Translations under genes and position numbers: made by a program
DNA from: Lineus longissimus
Taxonomy: Eukaryota; Nemertea; Pilidiophora; Heteronemertea; Lineidae
Assembly (NCBI RefSeq): GCF_910592395.1
Contig: NC_088313.1
Span: 11,198,937 to 11,262,936, forward strand
DNA: 64,000 nt
Direction of reading: 5' to 3'
Notes under the pieces: model-generated
Told to the model about the DNA's origin: nothing
The model's database searches: none
What the model saw: only the letters and a program-made list of their open reading frames with translations
Shown here: one piece after another, positions 29,403 to 40,412 of the stretch
Position numbering within the stretch: the first letter of the stretch is position 1
Layout: each line of letters starts with the position of its first letter

Positions 29403-30152
29403 TCAAGCTAAAAAGTTCTTCATATCGTTTTCCAAAAACGAAAGAAACTCGTCCTTCAACTCAGAGGCTGTGTCTCCAAGCTGAACACAGCGTCTAACCA
29501 GTGATTCGAGTTGGAAGTCGTTTTCCAAATAATGCAAATGCTTGTAGTACATCGCTTGCAGTACCGTAAGATAATCCTTTGTAACGCCACCTTCGATTTC
29601 GTAATTTCTCCCACGTGTTTGAATTCGGTCCATGCATAAATCCACGGGCGTGTCGAGGAAAAACACGCCTCGATAGAACAAGTTGTGTTTCTCCATGGTG
29701 TCCATGGCTAATCTTGTAGTCTCGTGTTTGAGAAAATCGCAGGAAAACTCGTTGGCAAGTCCTATCTCTCTCACGGTTTCAATAAACGGAAGACAGGATA
29801 GAAGGCTTCTATCACCGACCAGAATTCTCGGTCTCGTATCTCCGCTGTCAAAACTGGATTCTTCCTTTACGATTTTAGCCATGGTATTGTTCATGCAGAT
29901 AGCAAAGTGCATTTGAGCTGCAACAACGTTTTCAACTGGTTTGTCGTAGAGTAATTCGAGTGGATTATATCCTTGGAAGCTTGTAAAGCCCTCCAAACAC
30001 TCATCCATGAAAATGATATTCCATGGAAGTTCGCTAGAGTCTTTAGCCAGTTCTTTGATCAGCGTTGATTTTCCTGACGAAATCAATCCATCGATCACAT
30101 AAATCGGAATGAATGAAGACATCATTGCGCCGGTTGTTGGAAGTGGAACCAT
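29403..30152 (-). CDS. Deoxynucleoside kinase (dNK/TK2-like)
   Basis: An open frame of 268 codons begins with GTG at 30209; the first real ATG is at 30152, leaving about 249 residues, normal for the family. In the longer numbering: P-loop GLISSGKST (41-49), Glu70 in FMDEC, DRS 133-135 (VGDRSLLS), and an Arg-rich lid (RIQTRGRNYE, 195-204). These mark the dNK family, which phosphorylates deoxynucleosides to feed DNA synthesis. The frame is intact. It lies between the zinc-finger and PC4-like genes, in one line with the polymerase, and has the shared GTCACAC word upstream, so it looks like an integral gene of the element and not a passenger. Such a kinase is familiar in large DNA viruses; I do not know it as a standard Polinton gene. 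Substrate preference cannot be read from the sequence. Confidence 0.85.
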   Translation of the reverse strand: MVPLPTTGAMMSSFIPIYVIDGLISSGKSTLIKELAKDSSELPWNIIFMDECLEGFTSFQGYNPLELLYDKPVENVVAAQMHFAICMNNTMAKIVKEESSFDSGDTRPRILVGDRSLLSCLPFIETVREIGLANEFSCDFLKHETTRLAMDTMEKHNLFYRGVFFLDTPVDLCMDRIQTRGRNYEIEGGVTKDYLTVLQAMYYKHLHYLENDFQLESLVRRCVQLGDTASELKDEFLSFLENDMKNFLA

Positions 30153-30248
30153 CTCGAAATGATGAAAGAATACGTTTCTCTGTTTTTGATAGTGAAGAGT
30201 TCTGCTCACAATTCAGATCAGTGCTTACTTTTCTCTAGTCATAACCTA

Positions 30249-30255
30249 GTCACAC
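30249..30255 (-). promoter_or_regulatory. GTCACAC word upstream of the kinase gene
   Basis: GTCACAC followed by TATAATTTAG; 40 nt before the GTG of the open frame and 97 nt before ATG 30152. The extended form closely matches the one at 35115. Confidence 0.4.
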
Positions 30256-30541
30256 TATAATTTAGAGTTTAACATGTTGAAAAATGACAAGTATTTCCCT
30301 TTTTTTTACATGAATGTCAACAATCATCTATTCCTTCATCGCTAGTTCCAACTTCACCAAGAGATCGCGAGTAAATTCAAATAACAAACTAATACACTAT
30401 AACCGAAAACCTCTTCTTTTTTTTCATTCTTCCCTCATTTTTTTTTAATCTCTTCTCACCAAGCAATTTATCTTTGGAGGTAATTTGTAAAAAAAAAAAA
30501 ACAACACACACCCTAACCCTTTCTTCACCCCAATCTCACAC
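30256..30541. other. Low-complexity spacer
   Basis: T and A runs (30299-30306, 30417-30425, 30489-30501), no ORF. It holds the 3' end of the PC4-like gene and the promoter side of the kinase gene. Confidence 0.35.
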
Positions 30542-30994
30542 TTAGGCCCACTCTTGGTCAGAACCATCCCCGGTCATTTCCTCTTCATCGCTTTCAATTT
30601 CATATTCTTTCTTCTTTTGCTTCTTATTAGCCCCAATTTTTGTCTGCGGTCCATTTGCGGGTCTTTTCACCGACTTTGTTTTGGAACCTGAGGAAGTTGA
30701 CCCTGTTCCCTCCCAATTTGGATTCTTACCCAATTTACCATCTTTCCCGTTATCAACTTGATTTTCACTAATGTTTTCCTCAGCCTCACACACCTCCAAT
30801 CCCGCTAATCGTAAAGCATTCTTTTTCAAAATTAACGCGTGTATCTCAGAAGATTTCAAACTGATTCTTCTATCGTGCTTATGAGCGTGTGTTAGGTGAT
30901 AATACGTCTCGCCTTTAAAGCGAGAAACACCAACACGTATACTCGAACTAATCGGTATACTTATGTAAGATCTAGCCTCATTGTTCATTGCCAT
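30542..30994 (-). CDS. PC4-like ssDNA-binding protein with acidic tail
   Basis: About 150 residues if started at ATG 30994 (a longer frame to 31066 begins with TTG and looks spurious). Early residues SIRVGVSRFKGETYYHLTH and RRISLKSSEIHAL have the PC4 beta-beta-beta-alpha pattern, including the GETYYH strand and the ISL-helix step. The second half is low-complexity Lys/Ser-rich, ending in an acidic stretch (EIESDEEEMTGDGSDQE). PC4 proteins bind single-stranded DNA and help transcription and replication; next to the polymerase gene it may act as the element's ssDNA-binding protein. A second PC4-like domain sits at the other end of the cluster (536-1051). Confidence 0.55.
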   Translation of the reverse strand: MAMNNEARSYISIPISSSIRVGVSRFKGETYYHLTHAHKHDRRISLKSSEIHALILKKNALRLAGLEVCEAEENISENQVDNGKDGKLGKNPNWEGTGSTSSGSKTKSVKRPANGPQTKIGANKKQKKKEYEIESDEEEMTGDGSDQEWA

Positions 30995-31099
30995 GATAAA
31001 GATTTTTAGGTCTACACGCAAAGGAGAAAAAAAAAGCCAGACAAATAACCCAACACAAGCATGCAAGAGTTGGTTGTACTGAATGCACTATAATCACTG

Positions 31100-31106
31100 G
31101 TCACAC
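31100..31106 (-). promoter_or_regulatory. GTCACAC word upstream of the PC4-like gene
   Basis: GTCACAC followed by CATCATTTCA, 106 nt before ATG 30994, in the 200-bp gap between this gene and the polymerase stop. Confidence 0.35.
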
Positions 31107-31196
31107 CATCATTTCAAGCCAGCATGTCAATCCTAGGCTAAAGTTAAACGAGTAGAGACAATCAGCCATCGCTCCAGCAATAATCTCATTGAGATT

Positions 31197-34100
31197 TCAC
31201 TGTGTAGACAGAGATTTAATCCGACAGTGGTTATAGGCTAACGTGTGAATGCCATCTGGTAAAATATAACGTTTGTCATCAAATGCGGACAATGATTGTT
31301 TACTCTCCTCAACAGTAAACAAGGCGTGCTTCCTCGATCTGATAGCTCGATAACTACACTCCTTCTGTTCACTGGGATTGTGTAGTACTTTCAAGTAATC
31401 ACCGTATGAGATGTTTCTCAAGACCGAACGAGGTAGACCTTTACCCTTCGAGCAGCAATTCTGAGACATGAGCCTTATGCAGTACATCTTTGACCGTAGG
31501 CCTACAAAATCGCTGACACGGTCCAACGGACTTTCGTGTTTGAATGCACCCGGTCTTAGGTGATTAGTTTCGCAGTAGAATGGTGATGATTTCAGAAGAT
31601 TCGAAAGATCAAAGTATCGTTTGAAACGAAACAAATCTTCACAAGGCTCATCTCTATTGCTGATAGCATAGTATAAACTATCGGTGTCTGTGTAAATCAA
31701 CTCACAGTCGGAGCCAAACAGTTTCATGACAAAATTGTAGTGCATTTTGTACAGGTGATTCTTGGCTAGATCGAGGCAGGCGAAGCCAACGGCAATCGGT
31801 TGGTTAATCAAAACCGTGGTAGGTTTCAATTCGATTCCCGCCAAAGACGAATTGAAAATAGTGACCGATTTGAAATTGATTTTACTGGTTAACTTCAGAA
31901 ATTTTTTGCTTGTGGACACCAATTGGAAATTGGTAAATTTTGATGAATCCTGCAGCAATTTGCCATAGACAGAGTTATTCATTAACTTGTAGAATGAAAT
32001 CTCAAATTCGCTTTTTGCCATCTGTCTTTGTTGTGTGTTGAAATCAATGTAGCTTTCCATAAACTTGCTTTGGGTGAAGGTGAGAATTCGATGAGTTTTG
32101 ACCAAGACAAGACCTAACTTCAAATAGGTGCGCAAGGTCTCGTGATAGATGACGTAACTTCGCCTGGGACCCAAGTGAGGAACGAGTTTTTTGCTAGCTT
32201 TCCTGATGGTCAACTCCAGGTCGGCAGTCACTTCATGTGCATAAGGTGACCAATCTGCCGGGCTAATCTGATAGTGCTCGGGGGCCAGTGGTAAATCATT
32301 GTGTAAATCGTGCGGGGGCCAGTGGTAAATCATTGTGTAAATCGTGCAAGTGGGTTGGGTAGTCCAAATCCACACTTAAGATGAAGCCTTGATCACCACC
32401 TTTTGCTACGGAGTGCAAATCGAATTCCTTCATCTCTGTATCGCTCAACCAACGGAAATCGCCAACTGGTAAATGTGATCGTAGGCAAAAGGAATACATG
32501 CTACAACAATCCAAATTGACTATTTCACACTTTAACATGTTGGGTCTATAATCACTCATGTCGGGCATGTTCCGATGAACTTCGCGTTTCATTACACCAG
32601 ATACCCCACCGCGCACCCCAGACCTCAAGAAATTAACCATTTCCATATCTTGTAATAAATCCAATTTGACACCGGTATGACGGAGCATGCAATGGAAAGA
32701 AAAGCTTGGAGTGGAGACAAAATGACACGGGTCTAGTGTAAAGTTTTTCATGCTCACATTCCTAAAATTCTCAAATATTTCAGCGAGAATCAGTGTGTCG
32801 CAATGGAGGTACAGAGTGAGGTAATCTTTCAATGATTTCATGCCCATGATTGACCAAACCTTCTGTGCCCGCTGGTACATTTCATCAGAAATCTCGCTGT
32901 TTTCCAAAGAATTGAAAAACTCTGCTTTTGCAGGTAATTCTTCCAATTCTAACTTCTGCTCAGAGTCTAAGAAGTCGTAGCAGAATGCAGACTTCGCTTT
33001 CACTAAATTGTAGAGCTCTTTGTTTTCATTGACATAAGCAAATAGAAGCTTAAATTGAATGTCCTCCCCATCCTTACCGGTGTGGATTGAGTGAGCTGGG
33101 GTGGCCAAAGAACTTGAAAGAAAGTGAAATGAGTCGACGAATTTGAACTGACCCCCATCGTAGTACATTGCTTGGTAATTTTCTTTTGTTTTCGGAATAA
33201 TGCGAAAACTTACTTTTTCCTGGGCTGCTTGTTTTGCAAGTTCGTCAACAAATATGTGAAAGTCATATCTCATGGAGTTATGTGCAATTACCGTTATCTG
33301 TGTGCATTCTTTTCCCCAGCTTAAGTTGCACCTGTTGCACAGGGCATGTCTGTAGGCGCCAGACAGATGATCATGGTCGGCACATTTTTTTGACCCAGGA
33401 GTAAATTTTTGTTGACACATTTCGCAAGCGTCTTGAGCAGTGAACTTGACCCAATCCTGTCCACGCATTTTTAAAGGACAATAATAATGTAATCTTATCA
33501 GCTCAATTTCGTTTTTCTGAATATGGAGCCAATTGAGAAACTCTCGAACACAATCGGTACCGACGTGTGTGAAAAGCTTTGAATTGTGTTTCGAATTCGA
33601 ACAAATTCTAATTGCAGAAACAGCAATTGGCACGTGTCGGTGAATTCTTTTCGATTTGCCCGAATTTTGCTTTTCAGAAGGATCGCTTACCATCATTGTT
33701 TCGTAATCATAATAGATTGTCCATGGCATTTTGATGGTAGCAGAAAACTTATCAAAGGCTAGATGAGCTTTAGCTGAAGAAGGTGTTGTGTAAACCTGAC
33801 CTTTTCTATCACAGTAGTGAGTTTTGTGTTGATCCAACTTGAGTTTTGATTTGTACACGGACAAACACGATCTGCAGACAAATTTCTTGAAATGACGCAT
33901 TCCCGTGCCTTCCCGATGTAGCAAGCGTGACAAGTTTGTGATGAGAAAATAATGTTCTCTGTACAAGAGAAGGTCAACACAACGATTGTCGGGGAGATGT
34001 TTTTCTTTCGAATGGTAAATGGGCACTAAGCACGGTTGGTTCCGTTGTTTTGGAGCATTGACATAGCGGTAAACATTTACAGACAGATTGTTCCTTTTTT

Positions 34101-34809
34101 CAAAAGTTGAAATCTGTCCGAGACCTACTGGAAAAGTTAAATTAGTAACATCCAATCTGCACTGGTCAACCCACTTTTCAAAATTAGCAACTCTTATCCT
34201 TGGGTGATCAGATTGGCGCTTAAGGTGGGCGAGAATGCAATGGAGGAAACACTCATCTCCCCTTTGATTCATTTTGTGATTGTTGAGCTGAAGACAGGCT
34301 TTTTTTCGAACCAGTTCATCCGGTAAACAAACTCTCTTACACGTGCCTCTGTCTGATTTCGTAAATTCACAACCTCCGCGGAGGATTACAAACTTGACTA
34401 TTGTTAATTTCATTCCCAGGACTTTGTCGAATGTCCATCCTGACCCCGCCTGTATAAAGGTATCGAATTTCATTTCAATTTCGTCCAGGTTTTCCTCAAG
34501 TAAAGATTTGATATCCCCAACCACCAGTGCAGATTGGGTGTTTGTGTTAAACCAAGGCTCAGTAGCTGTTGCCTTACCAGATTCATAATCTTTTTCCCCG
34601 GTTAGATTACGAAGTAAACGCACCTGAATTTCAAAATGATATTTCAGACCGTAATCCGCATGCATCTTGAAATATTTGACCAGTTGCGAGTTCAACAAAG
34701 GTCTCGCCTCCTTACGTAGAAACAAGGAAAGGTCATTTTCGCGTTTGATATCGCGATATTCATATTGAACCCCATCCATAGATGGTGAAAAGTTCCGCGT
34801 GGCAATCAT
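31197..34809 (-). pseudogene. POLB: Protein-primed type B DNA polymerase, broken by a 34-bp duplication
   Basis: Two overlapping frames (34821-32296 and 32375-31197) make one polymerase of about 1,190 residues. Exonuclease motifs: YYDYETMM, HNSMRYDFHIF and YLHCDTLILAE. Polymerase motifs: NLDCCSMYSFCLRSHLPVGD (A), FYKLMNNSVYGKL (B) and IYTDTDSLYY (C). The N-terminal third has CxxC-type pairs (CRSCLSVY; CEMCQQKF). This is the Polinton replicative enzyme. The break is a perfect tandem duplication of 34 bp (32279-32312, 32313-32346), one base over a multiple of three. The first ATG is at 34809; the codon at 34821 is GTG. Apart from the duplication both parts look intact, so the lesion may be recent. 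Confidence 0.88.
32279..32346. repeat. 34-bp perfect tandem duplication inside the polymerase gene
   Basis: Unit starts CGGGGGCCAGTGGTAAATCA and ends AAATCGTG, twice, identical. It shifts the polymerase frame. Read-level support would show whether it is an assembly artefact. Confidence 0.9.
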
Positions 34810-34821
34810 CCTTCGCGTCAC

Positions 34822-36144
34822 CAGTGTTCAACCTGCGTGAATAATCGCTGCGAGGTGTACAGATAAATACTAAATCTCTATCGTGACTATGAAATTACAA
34901 TCTTATTAGACTATTATACCCCGTGTTGTTGGTGATTGATAGGAAAAAGGTATCGATCCGTAGAAAGGGAGGAGAGAATTTCTGTCACACTGAAATATGT
35001 ATAAGTATTAACTAACTCATAACTCATGTCTCGAGAATCCCGGTGTTCAACCTTTATAGTTCCCATCGTGATTGTTATTTATTATTCCCCTAACCCCTTG
35101 CGAATTTAGTTTCAGTCACACCATAATTTCAACCTTAGCTCAGAATTCGACAAAACCTTAATCTCTATTCGAATTTATGCGTTTTTCATTAATTCTAGTG
35201 TGACTAGGTGGGAACAAACAAGTGTAGACCTATAAAGCTGGTGAACGCTTGAGGTCACACAACAACCAACGCGTCTGGTAAGTGGTATAAGATTGTGATA
35301 GTTAGAGTAATTATTTTTTTGTACTCATTCTTCACATTAATCACTAAAAACTACAAATGGTCATTTCAAACCCCACACCAACTTTGATTGCAAGGACCGT
35401 ATAATAGTATATTACTTATAGAAGCGAACCCCTTGTTCAATGTTGGTGATTGAGATTAGAGTGAGAACCTGCCCCAGCAAGAAACAATTACGGACCAAGC
35501 TAACTTTAATTGTAAGGACCAGATAATAGAATATTACTTTTAGAAGCGAACCCTTTGTTCATTGTTGGTGATTGAGATAACACGCGTGATATAAGAGTTG
35601 GGATAAAACATTGGATAGTAATTCATTATTTGTACTTATTCTTCACATATTTCACCAACAACAACAAATGCTCATTACAAAACCCCTGATTGAGATTCCA
35701 GTGAGAACCTGCCCGAAAAAAATGACGTACACACTCAAGGTTGTTGTTGTGATTGGTCAGTGAAGTAAAAGTTTAGAGAGTGTTTTTTCAAGATATCGTG
35801 AATTTGATTGGATCCCAACTACTCTGAGCTCCTGATCGTGCGAGGACATACCAAAAGACGGGTTTTCATCCTTCTTATGACTATTGTAATCCCGGGTGAC
35901 TTTCCATGGTGAGGGCGGGTGCTGTCCCACGATTGGCTGTCGAATTCTCCAGCATTGTCTCCACTGGCTGGGGGCCACCAACCTGCAAAAAAAAAGGAAA
36001 GTTGTATCAGTGGAAGCGCAGTGAACGCCGAGTCTTATAAAGACCTGTTTCAGGGTGGATAATTCAGATTATACTGTTGATCAAATTCAAACACCATTAA
36101 CATCTTAATGGATCTCCTTTACAGATGTAGATTGTCTTTATAAC
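34822..36144. promoter_or_regulatory. Divergent control region between polymerase and plus-strand genes
   Basis: No gene. On the minus strand: GTCACAC at 34984-34990 and 35115-35121 (the latter followed by CATAATTTCA) and a TATAAAGG box (complement of 35049-35056) upstream of the polymerase. On the plus strand: TATAAAG at 35231-35237, 41 nt before a consensus donor (CTG|GTAAGT, GT at 35278). An imperfect tandem repeat (TTGGTGATTGAGAT near 35442 and 35562, with shared TAGAAGCGAACCC) fills 35385-35580. All promoter roles are inferred. Confidence 0.45.
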
Positions 36145-36231
36145 TATATAAGACATCGGAGACGTTCGCATTTCGTGCAAATCTACCTTTCGACCTCTCT
36201 CGCACATTTCTTGAATTTTTTACGTTCACTG
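36145..36231 (+). promoter_or_regulatory. TATA box and putative first leader exon
   Basis: TATATAAG at 36145-36152, then about 80 nt ending in a perfect splice donor (CACTG|GTAAGTAAG, exon end 36231). The transcription start would lie near 36175. It is the clearest promoter-plus-donor pair upstream of the plus-strand genes at 37480-41089. Confidence 0.4.
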
Positions 36232-36469
36232 GTAAGTAAGTTTTTTTAATATCCTGAATATACACGCGGGAACACCGTCTTGTCGGTGTACGAGTCGAAC
36301 CCATAAATTGCTTCCATTGTACATCGTCAGGAAGAGATTGGGATCTAAAACTTCCGTGTATAGAGTGCAAGTTTCTTCTCATCTTTCGGTATGATTATTC
36401 ACACGAATTTATTCAACTCTATCAAATACTTTGTTATTCTAAAAAAAATCCTGATTTCATGTTTGCAAG

Positions 36470-36785
36470 ATTCGTCTTAAATTCTCGTGTGACTGGATGA
36501 GGTGACTATAGATTTGTAAGCACTGTTCTGAAAATAACTTGCTTCCACCATAAACCAGAAGAAACACATTAATCACACGTCTTAAATTCTCGTGTGACTG
36601 GATGAGGTGACTATAGATTTGTAAGCACTGTTCTGAAAATAACTTGCTTCCACCATAAACCAGAAGAAACACATTAATCACACGTCTTAAATTCTCGTGT
36701 GACTGGGTGAGGTGACTACAGATTAGTAAGCACTGTTCTGAAACTAACTTGCTTCCAACCATAAACCAGAAGAAACACATTAATC
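36470..36785. repeat. About 105-bp tandem repeat, three units
   Basis: Each unit starts CGTCTTAAATTCTCGTGTGA and ends CAGAAGAAACACATTAATC. GTGTGAC, the complement of the GTCACAC word, occurs once per unit (near 36485, 36590, 36695). The first two units are nearly identical. A minus-strand ORF of 107 codons through them is a repeat shadow. Confidence 0.9.
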
Positions 36786-37036
36786 CTACGTTTTTTATCT
36801 GGTTGGTTTTTCACCAGTATGATTATTTTTGTGATGATGATAATTTCACTAATGAAATTCTCTCAAGTAAGAGTTGAATATTTTTTTTTTCCATTTTAGA
36901 TTATAAATATGTATGTTTCAACCATAACAGACTTGCTCTCGCCGACAATTAACATGACCCACTGTTCAACTCAATTCCATTCTTCCTATAGATAAGAAAA
37001 CATTTGTGTGACTGTGTCTTGCTTCATGTCTTTCAG

Positions 37037-37116
37037 AAATCACCACTGTTGCGCATATAACTAACCATCCTAAGAGAAGATACAGTGGTTCTCTATCTAC
37101 AATTGCTTAATTAAAG
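37037..37116 (+). other. Putative non-coding leader exon
   Basis: Bounded by acceptor TGTCTTTCAG| and donor TTAAAG|GTATGTG. It has stops in all frames near its end and would be 5' UTR. Confidence 0.35.
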
Positions 37117-37271
37117 GTATGTGTTTAATGTAGCCAGTGTTGTAACTTGATCGAATACAGAGACGTGTTGGAAAGAAGAAAAAAGAAAGATGTCAATCTC
37201 TTAACATATTCCCACATTTTAAGTAATATCACATTAGTGTAATACTCTTCACTCTTTTCTTTTTTTTCCAG

Positions 37272-37338
37272 TTAACCGTTTCATCATTGTTGCAAGATAA
37301 GAAAGAATAATCCCAGTACTATAATCTATTCATTGGTG
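37272..37338 (+). other. Putative non-coding leader exon
   Basis: Acceptor with a long pyrimidine tract (TTTTCTTTTTTTTCCAG|) and donor TTGGTG|GTAAGTAA. The next acceptor, TTTTTTTTTTTTTTACAG| ending at 37465, leads straight into the ORF at 37480. Confidence 0.4.
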
Positions 37339-37479
37339 GTAAGTAAAAATTATTTTTGTTCACCCCCTTCGAAACTCAGTACTCTGTTCTCGAGAGTAAT
37401 AATAATGTCAAGAAATGAAGTAATCGGGAATTAGTTTTTAAAAAAGTTTTTTTTTTTTTTTACAGGAAATGGCGAACGA

Positions 37480-38019
37480 ATGAATACTTTTGATGTAGAA
37501 GTGGGAAATTTAGACAATTTGAAAATCCACTTAGTGATTGTTTTTATGTCATGTACAAACCTGATCGAAGAAGATTACAATCATTTATTAAAACAAATTA
37601 CCTGCGAGATTCTAAAATTCGTTCACATTCATTCGAACAAAATACCACATTTTTCCTATCAAATTAATAATATTCAATCAAGTTTTTTGATTATAAGTGA
37701 AAAATTCAAATGTTTAAGGGATATCACAAAAATTGAGGGACAAATTAAACAATTCTTTTCCCCATGTCCAACTCTAAAAATATATGAACATCACCAAACT
37801 GGACCTGTTATTTCCATCGAAGACCCATCAAACTATAAAACAAACCTTCTGAATAAGGGACAATTCTGGGGGTTAAAATTTAAACAAGGTCATATTAGGA
37901 TTTTTAAAGACAAGGGAGTCCTTGTCACAAAATCAATCAAAGACTTAGAAAATATTGAACAAAAATTTATAAATTTCGTAGATTACTGTAATTTTAGTAC
38001 TGAGTTAAAATGGCTTTGA
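37480..38019 (+). CDS. Unknown 179-residue protein, first plus-strand gene
   Basis: ATG at 37480 lies 14 nt after a strong splice acceptor (ends 37465). The protein is Ile/Lys/Asn-rich with no membrane segment. Residues about 128-170 (FWGLKFKQGHIRIFKDKGVL, then VTKSIKDLENIE) show a strand-strand-helix pattern that vaguely recalls one half of a TATA-binding-protein fold; this is only a weak resemblance. The end overlaps the next ORF by 10 nt (ATGGCTTTGA), typical of compact viral genes. Base composition matches the Polinton genes. I do not assign a function. Confidence 0.55.
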   Translation: MNTFDVEVGNLDNLKIHLVIVFMSCTNLIEEDYNHLLKQITCEILKFVHIHSNKIPHFSYQINNIQSSFLIISEKFKCLRDITKIEGQIKQFFSPCPTLKIYEHHQTGPVISIEDPSNYKTNLLNKGQFWGLKFKQGHIRIFKDKGVLVTKSIKDLENIEQKFINFVDYCNFSTELKWL

Positions 38020-40412
38020 TTCAGAAAATAATTAACACCCTTTACAACGAAAATCACATAAATAATGAAATCAAACGAGGGATTTTTCAAACTCTAAACC
38101 AAAAAAAAGAGTTTAGAAAGTTTGATTGCAACAATAAACAAATTTGGAACGAATTTGCTGAAGTGGTCAGAGTGAAAATTCAATCATTTCAAATTGTATT
38201 AGTTTATTCCCCCATGAAAATTAGAACCGAGTGTGGGTTTCCTGTAGAGGGAACCATTACAATAGTAGTTAAGAATACAAATGATATAGAGATAAAAAAT
38301 GGCCAGGGCCATTGTGCTCACCTCATGTGGAGGAAAGATGGATAAAGAGCATGGTATTGTGTCATGTAGTGTTAGGTTTGATGTAGGTCCAAGCAATAAC
38401 AATTTCCCCAAAATGGCCAATTCACAGTACATTCGACCTCTGTGACCTTGAAAAGTAGGTCAAATCAAAGAAGACCCGGGTGACACATTGAATGGTTGTT
38501 AGAATTAGATGTACCTATGATATAAAATTGGTGCCAATCGGGCAAGTCATTATTAGGAATAATGGCATTTTGAAGAATTTAGGATTTGTCCCCCTCCCTG
38601 GAGGCCAAACGGCAAATCAGATCGCACCAAACTTCAGTACCTGAGATCACCTGACCAAGGGATACATGTGTACTTAATTTGTGATCAATAGTCATTGCAG
38701 TTAAGAAACGTGCCATAGTTACGGCCTGACGGCGAATTTACGCCATTTGACCTCTGTCATGTCTGTGACCTTGACAAGAAGGTCAAATTAAAAACCTGTG
38801 TGACATATACTGTATGGTGGTTAGATGTACCCATGATATCAAATTGGTGGCAATCGGGCAAGAAGTTAAGGAATAATCACATTTTTAAGGTTTTTGGATT
38901 TTGCCCCCTGGTGGTCAAGTGGTGAATCATATTGGACCAAACTTCGGTCCCTGAGATCACCTGACTAAGGGGTAAATGTGTACCAAATTTGGTATCAATA
39001 GTCATTGCAGTTTAGAAACGTGCCATCGTTACATCCTAACGGCCAATTTACACCATTTGACCTCTGTGACCTTGAAAAGGAGGTCAAATCAAAAACCCGG
39101 AGGATATATGATGCACCTTTGCTAGAAGTACCTACCATATTTTTTTAAAAATTACCCGACTACTATTAAGGGAGATATTGCATATTTTCACTTTTAACGT
39201 TTGGCCCCCTGGTGGCCAAACCATGAAACGAATCGGACCGAAACTTGGTTTCCAAGGTGTCATTACATAAGGGTACATGTGTACCAAGTTTCAACTCAAT
39301 AGCTCTAACAGTTACGAAACGTGCCCTGCTAACGGACGACGGACGACGACGACGACGACGACGGACGACGGACGCCACGGTATGGGATAAGCTCACCTCT
39401 GCTAAGAGGTGAGCTAAAAAGGACGGTACAGACTTAGGTTTCCAAACCAATGGAGGGGAGGGGGAAGAGGAAGTAGACTTCGACTTCTTGGGTGAGGTGT
39501 CTGCAGACTCTGAGTCTGAAGACGAGTCGGGTGTGTCAGATGTTGTGGGTTTGGGGAAGAGAAGCGCAACCAGCGCGGAGGGGGATGCAGGGGGTCAACC
39601 GGAATAGAAGAAAAGACTGACCAATGTAATTTATCTGAGTCCAGCAGCGATGATAATGGTCCGTGTGAAAACGAAAATGGGGGATGTGACCCGACAAGAC
39701 GCATCTCGAGAGTCACTAAACCCCCAACTGGGAAAAAATCCCCTACAATCACCCGAGTTGATAGCGCACATGGGATAAATTCAGTGGCCACATTTTTCGA
39801 CGAACGGGACAAAATGTCCAAACTAAATGAAAATCAAAATCTCTCCCATGAAGAGAGAATGTTTCAAAAGAAATACTTGGAAAAGTGTCGATGTCATGGG
39901 GGAAAAGACAAAGAAACTATGATCAACGATTATCAAAAGATTTGTTCGATAAAAACAATTCAGTTTGAAACAAGAGAAAAAACCGTTGGTTTATTAGCAA
40001 GAGAATCAACTATACGTCAAAACTGGGTAAAAGGGGCCGAGAGTCTTGTGACTCAGTTACAAAAATTAACACACGCGATGGGGAAATTCGAAACGAAACA
40101 AACCTGCGATTCGTTAATAAAACCATTTTTCGATAAAGAAATAGCGCACGGAGAATGCAAACGGTGCACTCTCCATTGCTTGCCTTTGTTTGCAAGCAAC
40201 ATTAAAATGCCAGTAGGACGTCCGGTAAATCCAAAAAAAAAAAAAAAATCGGATTAAATAGAGATACTGGTATGAAACCACAAAGTAGAATTCCCTATTC
40301 AACTAGAAAAAAACTAGAAATATATGATCCAAGGGCACATGCTGATAACATGCGAAATAAAGAAAAATGGAACGTTCCCGGCGAGGCCCTGACAAAAACT
40401 TTTTGATAGGTG
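38010..40412 (+). pseudogene. Unknown protein gene split by a HINE-like insertion, with frameshifts
   Basis: The first part (38010 to about 38298) gives some 96 residues from ATG before the insertion at 38299-39415. After it, an open frame from about 39420 is strongly acidic (GEGEEEVDFDFLG, SESEDESG) to a stop at 39605. An overlapping frame (from 39601) continues with SESSSDDNG, then a helical and Cys-containing part (KCRCHGGKDKE, GECKRCTLHCL) to 40257. At a run of 15 A (about 40235-40249) a further frame continues about 50 codons to TGA near 40410. I read this as one gene with acidic middle and Cys-containing C-terminus, broken by the element and by one-base shifts. No known domain. Confidence 0.4.
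38299..39415 (-). mobile_element. HINE-like Helentron relative, copy 3 (reverse orientation)
   Basis: It is the reverse complement of the copy-2 type: right end GGCCATTGTGCTCACC at 38301-38321 and left-end palindrome AGCTCACCTCTTAGCAGAGG near 39390-39415, with GTC-type repeats at 39330-39375 and three core units. The intact DR3 is at 39058-39072; the other two units carry a base change (about 38434-38448) and a local duplication (near 38755). It lies between A runs of the host gene, that is, T runs on the other strand. Close similarity to copy 2 suggests the same subfamily. Confidence 0.75.

Noticed and set aside
36457-36780. 107-codon minus ORF with three internal repeats
   Set aside because: It exactly follows the 105-bp tandem repeat and lacks any domain.
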